Shown here one piece after another: positions 26,671-35,253 of a stretch of DNA of 64,000 bases (the stretch's first letter is position 1; each line of letters opens with the position of its first letter). Made by a program: the position numbers and the translations under genes. The DNA is from Beijerinckiaceae bacterium. Lineage in GTDB: Bacteria; Pseudomonadota; Alphaproteobacteria; Rhizobiales; Beijerinckiaceae. The stretch covers positions 2,542,001 through 2,606,000 of the forward strand of contig CP024846.1 of NCBI GenBank assembly GCA_004564215.1, written 5' to 3'. The notes beneath the pieces are model-generated. The model was not told the origin of the DNA. It made no database searches and worked only from the letters and a program-made list of their open reading frames with translations.

Positions 26671-26933
26671 GCTCCCCTACGCGGCGTCCCCAACGGCCAC
26701 GCCGTTAAACTCGGGCTCATATATGGCGCGAACCGGGCTCGGCGGCCGCTGGCTGGCCTCGCAGGCCGCAAGGACAGGGCGCGGTGCTCCCCGCAATACG
26801 GCAGGCCCGGCTCCCTCACTGCGTCGCAAAACAACCACGGCCGGCTTCCGCCCGTGCCGCGCTTGACCGGCCAGCAACAACCGGTTTGGTATTCAAGCGT
26901 GACAAGTCTCGGGGTGAGAGAGGTTCCATGCAT
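26667..26933 (-). CDS. GcrA-like C-terminal zinc-module protein (island copy 1)
   Basis: An 88-residue protein whose middle (residues ~18-58) carries the pattern GCCWPV ... FCD ... GLPYCGEH, the C-terminal module of the alphaproteobacterial cell-cycle regulator GcrA, without GcrA's N-terminal helix-turn-helix. Such mini-proteins are seen in mobile elements. It converges with the preceding gene, overlapping by four bases. Function unknown; a regulatory role is possible because GcrA partners with RNA polymerase sigma-70. Confidence 0.65.
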   Translation of the reverse strand: MHGTSLTPRLVTLEYQTGCCWPVKRGTGGSRPWLFCDAVREPGLPYCGEHRALSLRPARPASGRRARFAPYMSPSLTAWPLGTPRRGA

Positions 26934-27357
26934 TCTGCCGATATAGGGAAGTTCGCTATTTCTACAAGACGGCTTTGTAGATTAGGCCTGATTTGGCCAG
27001 GTTGAAGCGCAAAGATTACAAAACGGTAATGTGGAGGACGTTCTTTGCGAAGGCTGCGGGCGCAGAGTTCCACATAAATAATCTGTGAATAAGGGCTATT
27101 TTGCGCGCGAAAAGCCCCAACATTAACTTTTCGTAATGTTATATAGCCTAGCCGAAATCCGCGCATAGCCCGCACCAAACTCAGCAATAATATAGTGGCA
27201 TCGATATAATAGGACTATGTGGATATATCTGGAACCATATTATTGGCCCGGTCTAGTAATCAGCAGTAAAGACGGATTATTCGGTAGCAACCGTGCTAAA
27301 TCATGGGCGTTGAGCTCGATTTGGCCAATGTGCGATCGATGGTAAAAGGGCGGGCTC
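26934..27357. other. Intergenic region with small hairpins, no gene
   Basis: An inverted repeat TCTACAA / TTGTAGA near 26961-26981, and a longer TGTGGA / TCCACA pair near 27031 and 27070, are the only structures. It probably carries divergent promoters for the GcrA-like gene and the AlbA_2 gene. Confidence 0.4.
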
Positions 27358-28770
27358 ATGCCGATTTCGGATTTGTCGGAACTCATTACCGCGGGGAATG
27401 AAGATCTTAGGGTCGAGTTTAAGGCGTGGATGGATACCTCGCAGTCTGAGGTAAAAGCCAATCTAGCGCGCCACATAGCAGCGCTTGCCAACCATGGCGG
27501 CGGCTACCTGATTTTTGGTATCGACGACAAGACCAGGCAGCCGCAAGGCTCAACTGATCTCAGTCCTTCGCTGTTCAATCAGGATGCGATCTCCGCGATT
27601 GTGAAGCGCTACCTTGATCCGCGACTACAGGTTGTGGTCGAGCGAGTTCAATACTCCGGTGTGGCCTATCCTGTGGTCATCGTGCCCTCGCACGAAGCGC
27701 GACCTGTGATCGCGGTAGCAGACGGTCCGCAAGACGCCAAGGGGCGTGTCGGCGGCATTAGGAAAGGCACGATCTATATAAGAGCCGCCGGCCCCGAGAG
27801 CGTGGCGATAAGTGAGCCCGATGACTGGAACACGCTTCTTGAGCGCTGCCTCTCTCATCGCTCCGATCTCCTTGGCAAGATCCTTCGCCAGTCGATCGCC
27901 AAGCAGACCCAGCCAAGCGCCCGAAATATCGAGCTGCTTTTGGCTGCGGTGAACAACACCGCGGATGATTTTGCGGTCCAGATAGCTGCGCTAGCTGAGC
28001 GCGTCCCATCGAAGGAGCGGGAGCGCGTACGCGCTGCCGGAGGGCAGTTCTCCGCGCTCGGCTATGCCCTTCTTGATGGAGAGGGCGAACTCATGGAAAT
28101 CGAGGATTTGCGTGGCATGAGTGACCGCGTTGCCGTAGCGATGCACCGCTATGCATACTATGGCTGGGCGTCATTTCTGCCGCTGACGTATCCTGAGCGC
28201 GCACCGCAAGTGCGGACGGGGACTCTCCTTGCTAAAGATCTCGGATACTTGGAGGGGATGCGACTGGAGAACACGGGGCTGCTGACGAGCGCATTTGACT
28301 ACTGGCGAATCTATGAATGTGGAATCGCCGTTACGGTTGAGTCGTTTCGCGAGGATCGTTCGGGGTCAAGCGGCGACAAAGTTAGGCATCTCACCGCATT
28401 GCAGATTCTCATAAGGATCCATTCCCTGCTTGCGCATGCGCGCTTACTAGGCCAAGAAATACCGGGTGTTCACCAGGTGGTCGTTCGCATGGACTGGCGG
28501 GGCCTTTCAGGCCGCCAGCTGGCGTGGGACGAGATGCGTGTCGTCAGTCCGATTAAAGTCGCCGACGATAGGTTTGTGAAGACGGTGGCACTCTCCTGGA
28601 GCGACCTTCGCGACACATATTTTTCGGCCCTACGTCGTATAGCTCTTCCGTTTTTCAACCTGTTTAGAAATGCCGGGTGGCTTGAGCCGGATAAGTGGCT
28701 AACACGCGAGCTGGTCGAGCAGGAATTCGGGAAAATGCAGGGCGCAGCCTTGCATTTGTTCGAGGACTGA
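27358..28770 (+). CDS. AlbA_2 (Schlafen-like) DNA-binding domain protein
   Basis: A 470-residue protein. Residues ~5-130 match AlbA_2: ITAGNEDLRVEFKAW, then ALANHGGGYLIFGIDD and a strand-rich part ending in GTIYIRAAGPESVAI. The remaining 340 residues are unassigned and predicted mixed alpha/beta, without an obvious kinase or nuclease motif. AlbA_2 is shared by divergent transcription regulators and by many proteins in mobile or defence-associated regions. The ATG start gives a good N-terminus. A DUF4238 gene lies convergent 38 bases after its end. A role in defence or nucleic-acid sensing is possible, not shown. Confidence 0.8.
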   Translation: MPISDLSELITAGNEDLRVEFKAWMDTSQSEVKANLARHIAALANHGGGYLIFGIDDKTRQPQGSTDLSPSLFNQDAISAIVKRYLDPRLQVVVERVQYSGVAYPVVIVPSHEARPVIAVADGPQDAKGRVGGIRKGTIYIRAAGPESVAISEPDDWNTLLERCLSHRSDLLGKILRQSIAKQTQPSARNIELLLAAVNNTADDFAVQIAALAERVPSKERERVRAAGGQFSALGYALLDGEGELMEIEDLRGMSDRVAVAMHRYAYYGWASFLPLTYPERAPQVRTGTLLAKDLGYLEGMRLENTGLLTSAFDYWRIYECGIAVTVESFREDRSGSSGDKVRHLTALQILIRIHSLLAHARLLGQEIPGVHQVVVRMDWRGLSGRQLAWDEMRVVSPIKVADDRFVKTVALSWSDLRDTYFSALRRIALPFFNLFRNAGWLEPDKWLTRELVEQEFGKMQGAALHLFED

Positions 28771-28808
28771 ACAAGCGCGTCCGCTTTACCGCCTCATCCC
28801 CAACTGCC

Positions 28809-29774
28809 TCAATCAAACGGGCGTGAGAAACACTGGTCGTCCAAGAGCGTAGCGCCGCGCATAACGCTTGAATTATGTTGGAACATATACAGAAATTCGC
28901 TGTCACGCGCGTAAATCTGACGCATAGAATGCAGGATGATGCTTCCATTGATCTGCGCGACCAACAGATCGTCTGCGTCAATTTCGTCGTCATCGTCGTG
29001 GTCGCCCTCGAATGTCCCAATCATTGCCAGGTCGTTTGAGATTGGGAAAAGCAGTTGTGTTTTATGACGGCCAAGGCCGGGAGGAAATCCGCCACTCAAT
29101 GCAAGGTCGGACCACATCAGACACATAGGATGATCTGACGTGACGAAGCCGCTTGATTTTGGTGACGCGCGGAACAAAACCCATTTACGCCTAAAGATGA
29201 GTGGCAGGATTTTATCGAAGGTTCTTAGCTCCATGTGCAAGTGCTGCGAGGTCGTTGTTTCAACCCTAAATTCACTCCTCTCGACAAATTTCCGCATCTT
29301 TTCATAGTCGGTATCGGTGCTAGCAGCGAGATAGCCATCCTTTTGGGCGCGACGAACGTGCGAGGCCCAGAGTTCTGGCGTCGATGTTACCAAATCCATA
29401 AATACTCGTTCGATATGTTCACGGAAGACGCGAAAATTCTCTCGCAGACGCGGGTTTTTTGTTGCCATTAGGCCGATGAGATTGAAAAGCATTACGCGGT
29501 CCTTCTCGCTTTTGATTGAGCGCGCGCTGACAATTTGCCTGAGGGCCCGGTCAAGCTTGGTTTCAAAGCCGGAAAACGCATTTTCGAGTGCATCCGGAGG
29601 ATGGCCGTCAACATCAATTCTGTTAAAATCACGTTTGGTAGCTACATTGGCAGGGGCGGCGAGAAACGACTGGCGTTTCTCCGTGTTGATCACAAAGAGC
29701 TCTGGCTTCTCTCGTTCCGCGACGAACCCCCTAAGGTAACATTGCGGCACGTAGTGGTGTCGTCTGGCCGTCAT
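28809..29774 (-). CDS. DUF4238 family protein
   Basis: A 321-residue protein starting MTARRHHYVPQCYLRGF, the defining N-terminus of DUF4238 (RHHYVPxxYLRxF). Later regions include FNLIGLMATKNPRLRENF and GFVTSDHPMCLMWS, the latter matching the conserved block of the family. An upstream in-frame start at 29831 lacks a binding site, so the ATG at 29774 is preferred. Function is unknown. Members cluster with other accessory genes in many bacteria. It is convergent with the AlbA_2 gene. Confidence 0.85.
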   Translation of the reverse strand: MTARRHHYVPQCYLRGFVAEREKPELFVINTEKRQSFLAAPANVATKRDFNRIDVDGHPPDALENAFSGFETKLDRALRQIVSARSIKSEKDRVMLFNLIGLMATKNPRLRENFRVFREHIERVFMDLVTSTPELWASHVRRAQKDGYLAASTDTDYEKMRKFVERSEFRVETTTSQHLHMELRTFDKILPLIFRRKWVLFRASPKSSGFVTSDHPMCLMWSDLALSGGFPPGLGRHKTQLLFPISNDLAMIGTFEGDHDDDDEIDADDLLVAQINGSIILHSMRQIYARDSEFLYMFQHNSSVMRGATLLDDQCFSRPFD

Positions 29775-29912
29775 GCCTGCAACCTTAGACTCATGCCGTG
29801 AGAAATGGCGTAGCTCTGCAATCTCGCGCACCGGCTCGCGATTCTCATATCGCTTGATGGAAAAACGGTTGTCCGGGCCTCTCGCCGGGCCGCCGCAATT
29901 GTTACGCGAAGC

Positions 29913-30092
29913 TCAATCGCATTCAATTTCTTTGGATGATGCGTTGACGGTAGGGTCTGAACAAACTTCCTCGCTATCCTTGATAACGGTCCAACCAGAT
30001 AATTGTCCGGAACCAAAAACCCCAGCTGCCCATGCGCTTGCTGTTGCTCCTAAGAAAATGCCGATGGCCGCCCCCACAAGGATTTTTGCCAT
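29913..30092 (-). CDS. Small exported protein
   Basis: A 59-residue protein from the ATG at 30092, which has a strong AGGAGAG upstream. Residues 1-~23 are a signal peptide (ILVGAAIGIFLGATASAWA); the mature part is about 36 residues with two cysteines (EEVCSDP and the final IECD), suggesting a disulfide. It is followed by no obvious partner. The lipoprotein gene lies just upstream on the same strand (stop 46 bases away), so both may be co-transcribed. Confidence 0.6.
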   Translation of the reverse strand: MAKILVGAAIGIFLGATASAWAAGVFGSGQLSGWTVIKDSEEVCSDPTVNASSKEIECD

Positions 30093-30137
30093 GATCGCTC
30101 TCCTGCTTCCAATAGGCACGCCAACGCGACGCCGTAG

Positions 30138-30614
30138 TTAACCATCTCGGGGGACGCGCGGCCCGATATTGGCAATGATTTCGTCAGCTGCGAACGAGCC
30201 AGATGGCAATGCTTCACCCTTCCTCGGAGTGAAAACGCGGACGTAAACATCCTTGCCGGGCTTGTGGATGTTGTAGACGGTCCCCGGCTGGTAAGTTGTC
30301 ATAGCAGTGTTGCCGATGACGTTCGTTTGAGAGGAGCCCGCCGTTTGGCCAACCTGATCGGAACTCGCATCATCTGCACCGAGGATCGCGAAATGGGTTT
30401 GTCCCGCTGCTACCGCCGTCTCGGCCGCTTTAAGTAAGACATAATCCTGAATCGCGGTGCCGGAGGTGTACCCATTGCCCCGCGCAACAATCCTGTAGGT
30501 GTCGTTTGTGATTGCCTGAGCAGTAACACCTCCGCCGAATCCCATGTTCTGATATTTGGTAGCGCACCCAATTAGCCCGGCGGCCAGCAGAAACACTATT
30601 GCAACTTTTCGCAT
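30138..30614 (-). CDS. CC0125/CC1285-type lipoprotein
   Basis: A 158-residue lipoprotein. The N-terminus MRKVAIVFLLAAGLIGCATKYQ has a signal peptide with lipobox LIGC, giving lipidated Cys17. The mature part has TNDTYRIVARGNGYTSGTAIQDYVLLKAAETAVAAGQTHFAIL, the conserved block of this alphaproteobacterial family. Function is unknown; it is probably at the inner or outer membrane facing the periplasm. Confidence 0.8.
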   Translation of the reverse strand: MRKVAIVFLLAAGLIGCATKYQNMGFGGGVTAQAITNDTYRIVARGNGYTSGTAIQDYVLLKAAETAVAAGQTHFAILGADDASSDQVGQTAGSSQTNVIGNTAMTTYQPGTVYNIHKPGKDVYVRVFTPRKGEALPSGSFAADEIIANIGPRVPRDG

Positions 30615-31177
30615 TTAGCTTCCCGTTCGCAACGTTGCTAAGCCTCAGATAATGGCTGAAAGAAAACAATAAAGCTCAGGTCATTGGGGGTCAATCTTGG
30701 GCAAAAACGAATGGCGGCTGACCTCGCTTAGCCATTTGTAATTATCTGATCCCCAACCGCCTCAACCAAGCTCGGGTTGTTGTCTCCCCGCCCTGATGTG
30801 TTAACCCGCTTCGAGACCGGCCACATGCGTAGAAGATCATTCCGCGCCGGCCGCCGAGCGGACCGTCGATGGCCTCTGGGACAAGACCGGCGCACTCCTG
30901 CCTGCTTTTACGCCGAGAGAATGCGAAAACTTCTTCGCCGCTGCCTCCCAGAGACGCTTGGCTTTCATACCCGTTGAGCAAGACTTACTTGAGCTTAACT
31001 TAGTATCTTCTACGTATTATCTAAGTAATATTAAAATATTATTGGCTTTCGTTTTGTATTTTACTTGCGTAATTATCGTAATTATGCTAGGTATCAAAGA
31101 TGATTATCGGCGCTTTCGCCGTCCGGCCCCGCAAATAATATTCACGACGGCGGTAAGCAAACAGATGAGTGAAGATT
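30615..31177. other. Noncoding stretch with a yedK fragment and an AT-rich segment
   Basis: The only homology found is the yedK tail at 30769-30847. The segment 30985-31090 is AT-rich, with TATTATCTAAGTAATATT-like words; it may carry the promoter of the genes that follow. Confidence 0.45.
30769..30847 (-). pseudogene. Remnant of the SRAP/YedK gene, C-terminal end
   Basis: Read on the minus strand this ~80-base stretch gives NDLLRMWPVSKRVNTSGRGD and continues NNPSLVEAV, matching the C-terminal segment of the second, longer yedK pseudogene at 34490-35153 (NDSLRMWPVSKRVNASGWRD). Nothing upstream of it is recognisable, so only a terminal fragment remains. Confidence 0.7.
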
Positions 31178-31291
31178 ATGGGTACAATTCTTGACCTTGC
31201 GAGCTTCGTTAGGACGCCGCTCGGCGCTATTTTGGCGGTCGCCCTCATAGCGGCTGCTTTTTATTATGGACGGTGGATCCTCGCAAATTGA
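31178..31291 (+). CDS. Small single-pass membrane protein (37 residues)
   Basis: The frame encodes MGTILDLASFVRTPLGAILA plus VALIAAAFYYGRWILAN, one hydrophobic helix in the middle with polar ends. The ATG is preceded by GTGAAG. It lies upstream of the phasin-like gene. No family is recognised; the size would suit a small regulatory or holin-like peptide, but it could be spurious. Confidence 0.35.
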   Translation: MGTILDLASFVRTPLGAILAVALIAAAFYYGRWILAN

Positions 31292-31370
31292 GGAGCGCCA
31301 TGCGCTCCCCGCAAGCATTCCGCGAGATGGCGGAAAAGCGCGCCACACCAGCCAAGGAAGCTACGAGAAG

Positions 31371-31691
31371 ATGAACATCGCTACGACCGAAGCTGCCTAT
31401 CTCATCAAAGCAAGTTATTTGACGACGGTTGAGGATGTGCAGGCTTACAACAACCAGTTTATCGAATTCGCTCAAGCGAACACCAACGCCGCTTGCGACT
31501 TTGTCCAGAAGCTGTCCGGCGTGAATCCGCCTTCGGAATTCATAGAACTTTCGACCGAGCATGCACGCCAGCAAATCGAGATGCTGACCGAGCAGACCAA
31601 GCAACTTGTTACGCTCGCCCAGAGGGTGACGCTCGCGACCTCGGAGCCATTCAAGACGGGCGTCGCAGACGCGTCCAGACACGCCGCCTGA
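31371..31691 (+). CDS. Phasin-like protein
   Basis: A 106-residue helical protein from the ATG at 31371. The sequence VEDVQAYNNQFIEFAQANTNAACDFVQKLSGVNPPSEFIELSTEHARQQIEMLTEQTKQLVTLAQRV fits the Phasin_2 pattern of long amphipathic helices around the PPSEFIELxTEHAR motif. Phasins coat polyhydroxyalkanoate granules. A longer in-frame start at 31266 is possible, but residues 1-35 do not resemble the family. A phasin gene in a mobile island is unusual. Confidence 0.75.
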   Translation: MNIATTEAAYLIKASYLTTVEDVQAYNNQFIEFAQANTNAACDFVQKLSGVNPPSEFIELSTEHARQQIEMLTEQTKQLVTLAQRVTLATSEPFKTGVADASRHAA

Positions 31692-31768
31692 GCTGAGCTG
31701 TCCTAAATTTTAGTGTCGATCGAAGCGGGCGCGGCAACACATCCCTTCAGCGTTGTGCCCGAGCCGTT

Positions 31769-31906
31769 GCGTGCTTCAAAGCCATCGCCGCCAAAGAACT
31801 GAAGATTTCGAAGGAGACGGTTCGTAATCGACTGAAATCCGTCTTCCTCAAGACGGATACGCACCGTCAAAGCGAACTTGTGGCCTTGCTTCAGCAGCTC
31901 AAGTGA
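31769..31906 (+). pseudogene. Remnant of a LuxR-type regulator, C-terminal helix-turn-helix
   Basis: The frame ending at the TGA of 31904-31906 gives IAAKELKISKETVRNRLKSV and then FLKTDTHRQSELVALLQQLK, the recognition part of a LuxR/GerE-type HTH. The upstream receiver or sensor part is missing. A complete LuxR-type gene exists at 42637-43740, but the two are clearly different sequences. Confidence 0.65.
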
Positions 31907-32025
31907 CGCTGTGGCTCCGACATTTTTGGTTTAGGTTTGGCATTTTCGCCTCCAAGTGCGCTTACCGCGGAGGCTCGTCGTCGGTGTCAGCTGCCCATCG
32001 CCTCTTTTTGCCAGCGGTGTACGGC

Positions 32026-32403
32026 TTAAAAACTCTTTCTCACGCCGCAGTGCACCAGATGATCGGTGCGCGCCTTGGTCTCGCTCGCCAGCCACTCCGG
32101 TCGTGCGGTCAAACACCACTGATAGTGGTTGCGATAATCGGCCTGCCAGCGCGGATTATCGGGGAGAAAGCACTGCTGAAACCGCCGCATCGTTGAATAA
32201 TCGGAGACCGCGCCATGGGCATAGTTGGCACAGCGTTGGTTTTCGGGCGGAGGAAGTGTCTCTACCCTAGGCGGCGACAGTTGCGCTGTGTTGAAGCAGG
32301 CCGCGGCGTGGGAATTGTCGGCATGCACCGTGCTCGCGGTCAGCAGCGAGAGCGCGACCAGCAAAAATCTGAACGTACTGCAGGTCATCGGGATGGTTGA
32401 CAT
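32026..32403 (-). CDS. Exported protein with cysteine-rich mature part
   Basis: A 125-residue protein with a signal peptide (FRFLLVALSLLTASTVHA) and a mature region of ~95 residues containing five cysteines (AACFNTAQ, NQRCANYA, QQCFLPDN, YQWCLTAR, VHCGVRK). The start ATG has AGGAAAGGACG upstream. The family is not recognised. It probably folds with disulfides in the periplasm. It stands alone on the minus strand. Confidence 0.65.
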   Translation of the reverse strand: MSTIPMTCSTFRFLLVALSLLTASTVHADNSHAAACFNTAQLSPPRVETLPPPENQRCANYAHGAVSDYSTMRRFQQCFLPDNPRWQADYRNHYQWCLTARPEWLASETKARTDHLVHCGVRKSF

Positions 32404-32684
32404 TGATCATCGTCCTTTCCTGAGGCGACCCACTAAAGTGTTGAATTAGCCAACTATCAAGGGATTGTTTTCGAAATGCTACCAGGGACTTGTTGAAAGA
32501 AGATTTCATCCAGAAGTCGCCTGTGCCAGACGCGTCCGAGTGTCATCTCAAGTTCCTCCCTTGTGACCCCTTCACGTCCAGCATAGACGCCGATGAATAC
32601 CTCGGCTGCTACGCGAGAATAAGCGTGCTCAGCGCTTCATCGTTCTCTGCCATATTGACGAGGAGCTGTGCAGGAAATGCAGCC

Positions 32685-33578
32685 TTACGCGGCAACCACC
32701 ACCAGCGTGACATCATCATCATAACTTCCCTTTTGGCCTGCTAGGTCCATGTCGGGCGGCGAACCGGGCAGGATATAGGCGTCAGAAAAGCGACCACGAG
32801 CAAATAGCCCAAGGGCCGCTGTGATCGCTGCGGTGAGGTCGGCCTTAGCTTCGTGCAACGGCGGCGCCAAATCGTCGAGGACGCTCTGACTGAATGGACC
32901 CGATTCGACGGTGACGTGTGACCACCACGCCGCGCCATGAAGCTGGCCGTCGCGGACGAAAAAGAAAATATCGTAGCGCACCCAAGCCTTGTAGTCGGAC
33001 CAGCGTACCTGCCCCAAGTCAATCTCAATATACCAGTCATCACCAAAGGGATTCCAAACCTTGATTCTAGTTTTGAGCGGGATGCGCACTTGAACTGTCA
33101 ATTCCTGCTCGATCGTGGCAAAGGCCTTGTCTGCTTCGTAGTCGGGGAAGTAGGTCGCATACATCCGCGGGTCACCAGATCTCGAGACCGGCTTGCCTTG
33201 AGTTTTACTGTCGAAAATCGTGGTAAACTGCGAGGTGACGTTAGACCGCAGCGCGACCTCGGTCTCCTTGTCCTTCGAGGATCGGGCGATGATCAGCGAA
33301 CTCGAGATCACATCGTTGAAGTCGTCTCCGAGATAAGTCCACCAAGCCGAGGAGAACTGACCGCCGACGTTGAGTGAGGCGAAGTGGCCATCGAAGTTAA
33401 TATGTTCAAATGCATAGAAGTTGCCGCGGTTACCATTGTCCCAGGCCCGCATAGATGAGAACTCATCATTCTGTCCGGCCCCATACTTATTCCAAAAATA
33501 ACGAAACTGACCCGAATCGGAAGTTGACGAGAAACCTCCGAAGTTGATGTGTTCCCAGAGCGTTGCCGTGACCGACAT
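32685..33578 (-). CDS. Beta/gamma-crystallin-like protein
   Basis: A 297-residue protein without a signal peptide. Residues ~1-95 contain two repeats of the Greek-key signature: LWEHINFGGFSST and FEHINFDGHFASL, spaced ~50 residues with aromatic-rich strands, typical of a beta/gamma-crystallin fold. The C-terminal ~200 residues are unassigned (the segment KTRIKVWNPFGDDWYIEIDL is notable). It lies directly downstream of the 149-residue gene with a two-base gap, so the pair is co-transcribed and probably coupled. Function unknown; bacterial members of the fold are Ca2+-binding or structural. Confidence 0.75.
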   Translation of the reverse strand: MSVTATLWEHINFGGFSSTSDSGQFRYFWNKYGAGQNDEFSSMRAWDNGNRGNFYAFEHINFDGHFASLNVGGQFSSAWWTYLGDDFNDVISSSLIIARSSKDKETEVALRSNVTSQFTTIFDSKTQGKPVSRSGDPRMYATYFPDYEADKAFATIEQELTVQVRIPLKTRIKVWNPFGDDWYIEIDLGQVRWSDYKAWVRYDIFFFVRDGQLHGAAWWSHVTVESGPFSQSVLDDLAPPLHEAKADLTAAITAALGLFARGRFSDAYILPGSPPDMDLAGQKGSYDDDVTLVVVAA

Positions 33579-33580
33579 GT

Positions 33581-34030
33581 TTACTCCCCTCCCACTTGAG
33601 AAAACCCGGCGCGGCTAAGACGATCGGGAGCTTTGCTTCTCGGGAATATCCGGCCCAGTACGGCAGAACGAAGCTCGTCGTGCTCGGCTTGGCTAAGGCA
33701 GGATTCCACCGCCATCCAGATCTCCAGCAAACTTTGGCGTTTGCCGTCATCATCCTGATAATTGTCAGACGAGAACAACGTACGCAGCTCATAAACGGCT
33801 TGCTCGATCTGTTCCGGTGCAGCCAATATCCCTCTGGTGGCCTTGTAGCGGCCACTCGCGATTGACCCTACGCCCTCCGCGGTGTCGCTAACGCGTCGCA
33901 TGCTGTGCACCATCCGCGACGCCCGCATGAGAGAGTCAGGTGTGTACCACGAAGCAATTGCCGCAAGCTGTTCCAGGTCTGATTCCCGGCTAGGCGTCTG
34001 ACCAACCGCGCTTCTGCCGTCGTCGTCCAT
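33581..34030 (-). CDS. Hypothetical helical protein, partner of the crystallin-like gene
   Basis: A 149-residue soluble, mostly helical protein (SLMRASRMVHSMRRVSDTAEG; a second amphipathic block QSLLEIWMAVESCLSQAEHDEL). The ATG at 34030 has AGGGAG upstream; a longer frame to 34066 lacks one. The stop is two bases before the start of the crystallin-like gene, indicating a two-gene operon. No family is recognised. Confidence 0.6.
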   Translation of the reverse strand: MDDDGRSAVGQTPSRESDLEQLAAIASWYTPDSLMRASRMVHSMRRVSDTAEGVGSIASGRYKATRGILAAPEQIEQAVYELRTLFSSDNYQDDDGKRQSLLEIWMAVESCLSQAEHDELRSAVLGRIFPRSKAPDRLSRAGFSQVGGE

Positions 34031-34066
34031 GAAGAACTCCCTGCCCGTTCGAGTTTTAGCTGGCAT

Positions 34067-34489
34067 TCCCCAGATAACTAGGAATGTGGCAAACGAGTAT
34101 CATGAATCTTCTGCCGCGAAGTCAGTCATTCGTCGTACAGACTCTCCCGGATCATCCGTTGATGTTGAGACTGCCTCGCTGCCATGATGCTCAGGCACAC
34201 CAAAACCAGTGACATGGCGCAATGCACGCCTAACAATACCGAGTGCGGGTTGTGATCCAGACGCACCCCTCCTTTTGTTTTTGCCCGAGCGCGAACAGCG
34301 GATGAATAGCAGGTGCAGTCATCGTGGCCGTTCCAGACACTATTTTTTGTTTGCCATGGGTCGGACTCATGCTCAAATCCATGTCGCGCGTGAGCAACGT
34401 CGCCACGGCATCGATCGCTGCGATGACCATCGACGCCACTGAGAAAGCTGAAGCCGGTCAGGTTGCCTCCCGTCACTGGCGTTCACTGT
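34067..34489. other. Noncoding stretch, no supported gene
   Basis: Several overlapping frames of 69-125 residues exist on both strands, but none has a binding site, signal or family resemblance. One leftward frame contains a hydrophobic stretch (HCAMSLVLVCLSIMAA) that could be a decayed membrane protein. I see no supported gene here. Confidence 0.4.
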
Positions 34490-35153
34490 CTAAAGAAGGG
34501 CGTTGGTTTCGACAGGCTCAATCAAGCTCGGGTCGTCGTCTCGCCACCCCGACGCGTTCACCCGCTTCGACACTGGCCACATGCGAAGCGAATCATTCGG
34601 CGCCGGGCGCAACAATTCGACGCCAGCCTTTCCAGTTAGCCAGACGTCGTGATCTTGCTGCTCGATCAACACCGGCATGCGATCGTGAATCTGCCGTGTG
34701 AAGTCGTTGGCACTGGTCACGATCAACGTGCAGGAAACAATGGTCTCGCCCGCTTGCGGGTCTTTCCATTCATCTCATAAGCCGGCGATCGACAATACCG
34801 CGCCATCCGCCGCGCTTATGAAATATGGCTGCTTGCCACCCTCGGTTGCGCGCTATTCGTAATAGCCGGACGCCGGCGCGATGCACCGCGTGCGTCTGAA
34901 GGCTGAGCGGAACATCGGCTTTTTGGCTACGGTTTCGGACCGCGCGTTAAATGTCGAGGGCACTTCTTTAGCAGACTTTTTCCACCAACACGGGATGAGA
35001 CCCCAGCGCATCGGGACAAACTCGGGGCCGGCTTGCGCCAATCGCACAACGTCGATTGCTGTTGTTGGGGCGATATTGTAGTGGGGGCTGGGTCAGCCGG
35101 TAAAGTTCGACCAGTTCGCGCCACGTGTAGTTTTGAGTGAAGCGTCCGCACAT
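34490..35153 (-). pseudogene. yedK: SRAP-family peptidase YedK (HMCES-like), disrupted
   Basis: The minus strand encodes successive segments of a SRAP protein: an N-terminus MCGRFTQNYTWRELVELYRL, then after a frameshift EFVPMRWGLIPCWWKKSAKE and STFNARSETVAKKPMFRSAF, then a TAG stop within GYYE-RATEGGKQ, a second stop (TGA) within AGL-DEWKD, and a C-terminus ending in HDRMPVLIEQQDHDVWLTG. SRAP proteins crosslink to abasic sites in single-stranded DNA through the N-terminal cysteine. With one frameshift and two stops the gene is inactive. Confidence 0.85.
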
Positions 35154-35253
35154 GGCGAGAGCTTATCACTTACCGAAAATCCGCGCCCCTGAGCTCTTCG
35201 TGGACGCGCCTTTTCACCCCCGCTATCTGCGGTCGTGAGCCAAGCCATATTGC

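Noticed and set aside
30958..31194. 78-codon frame with a hydrophobic stretch in the AT-rich region
   Set aside because: No binding site; the hydrophobic character follows from AT-rich composition.
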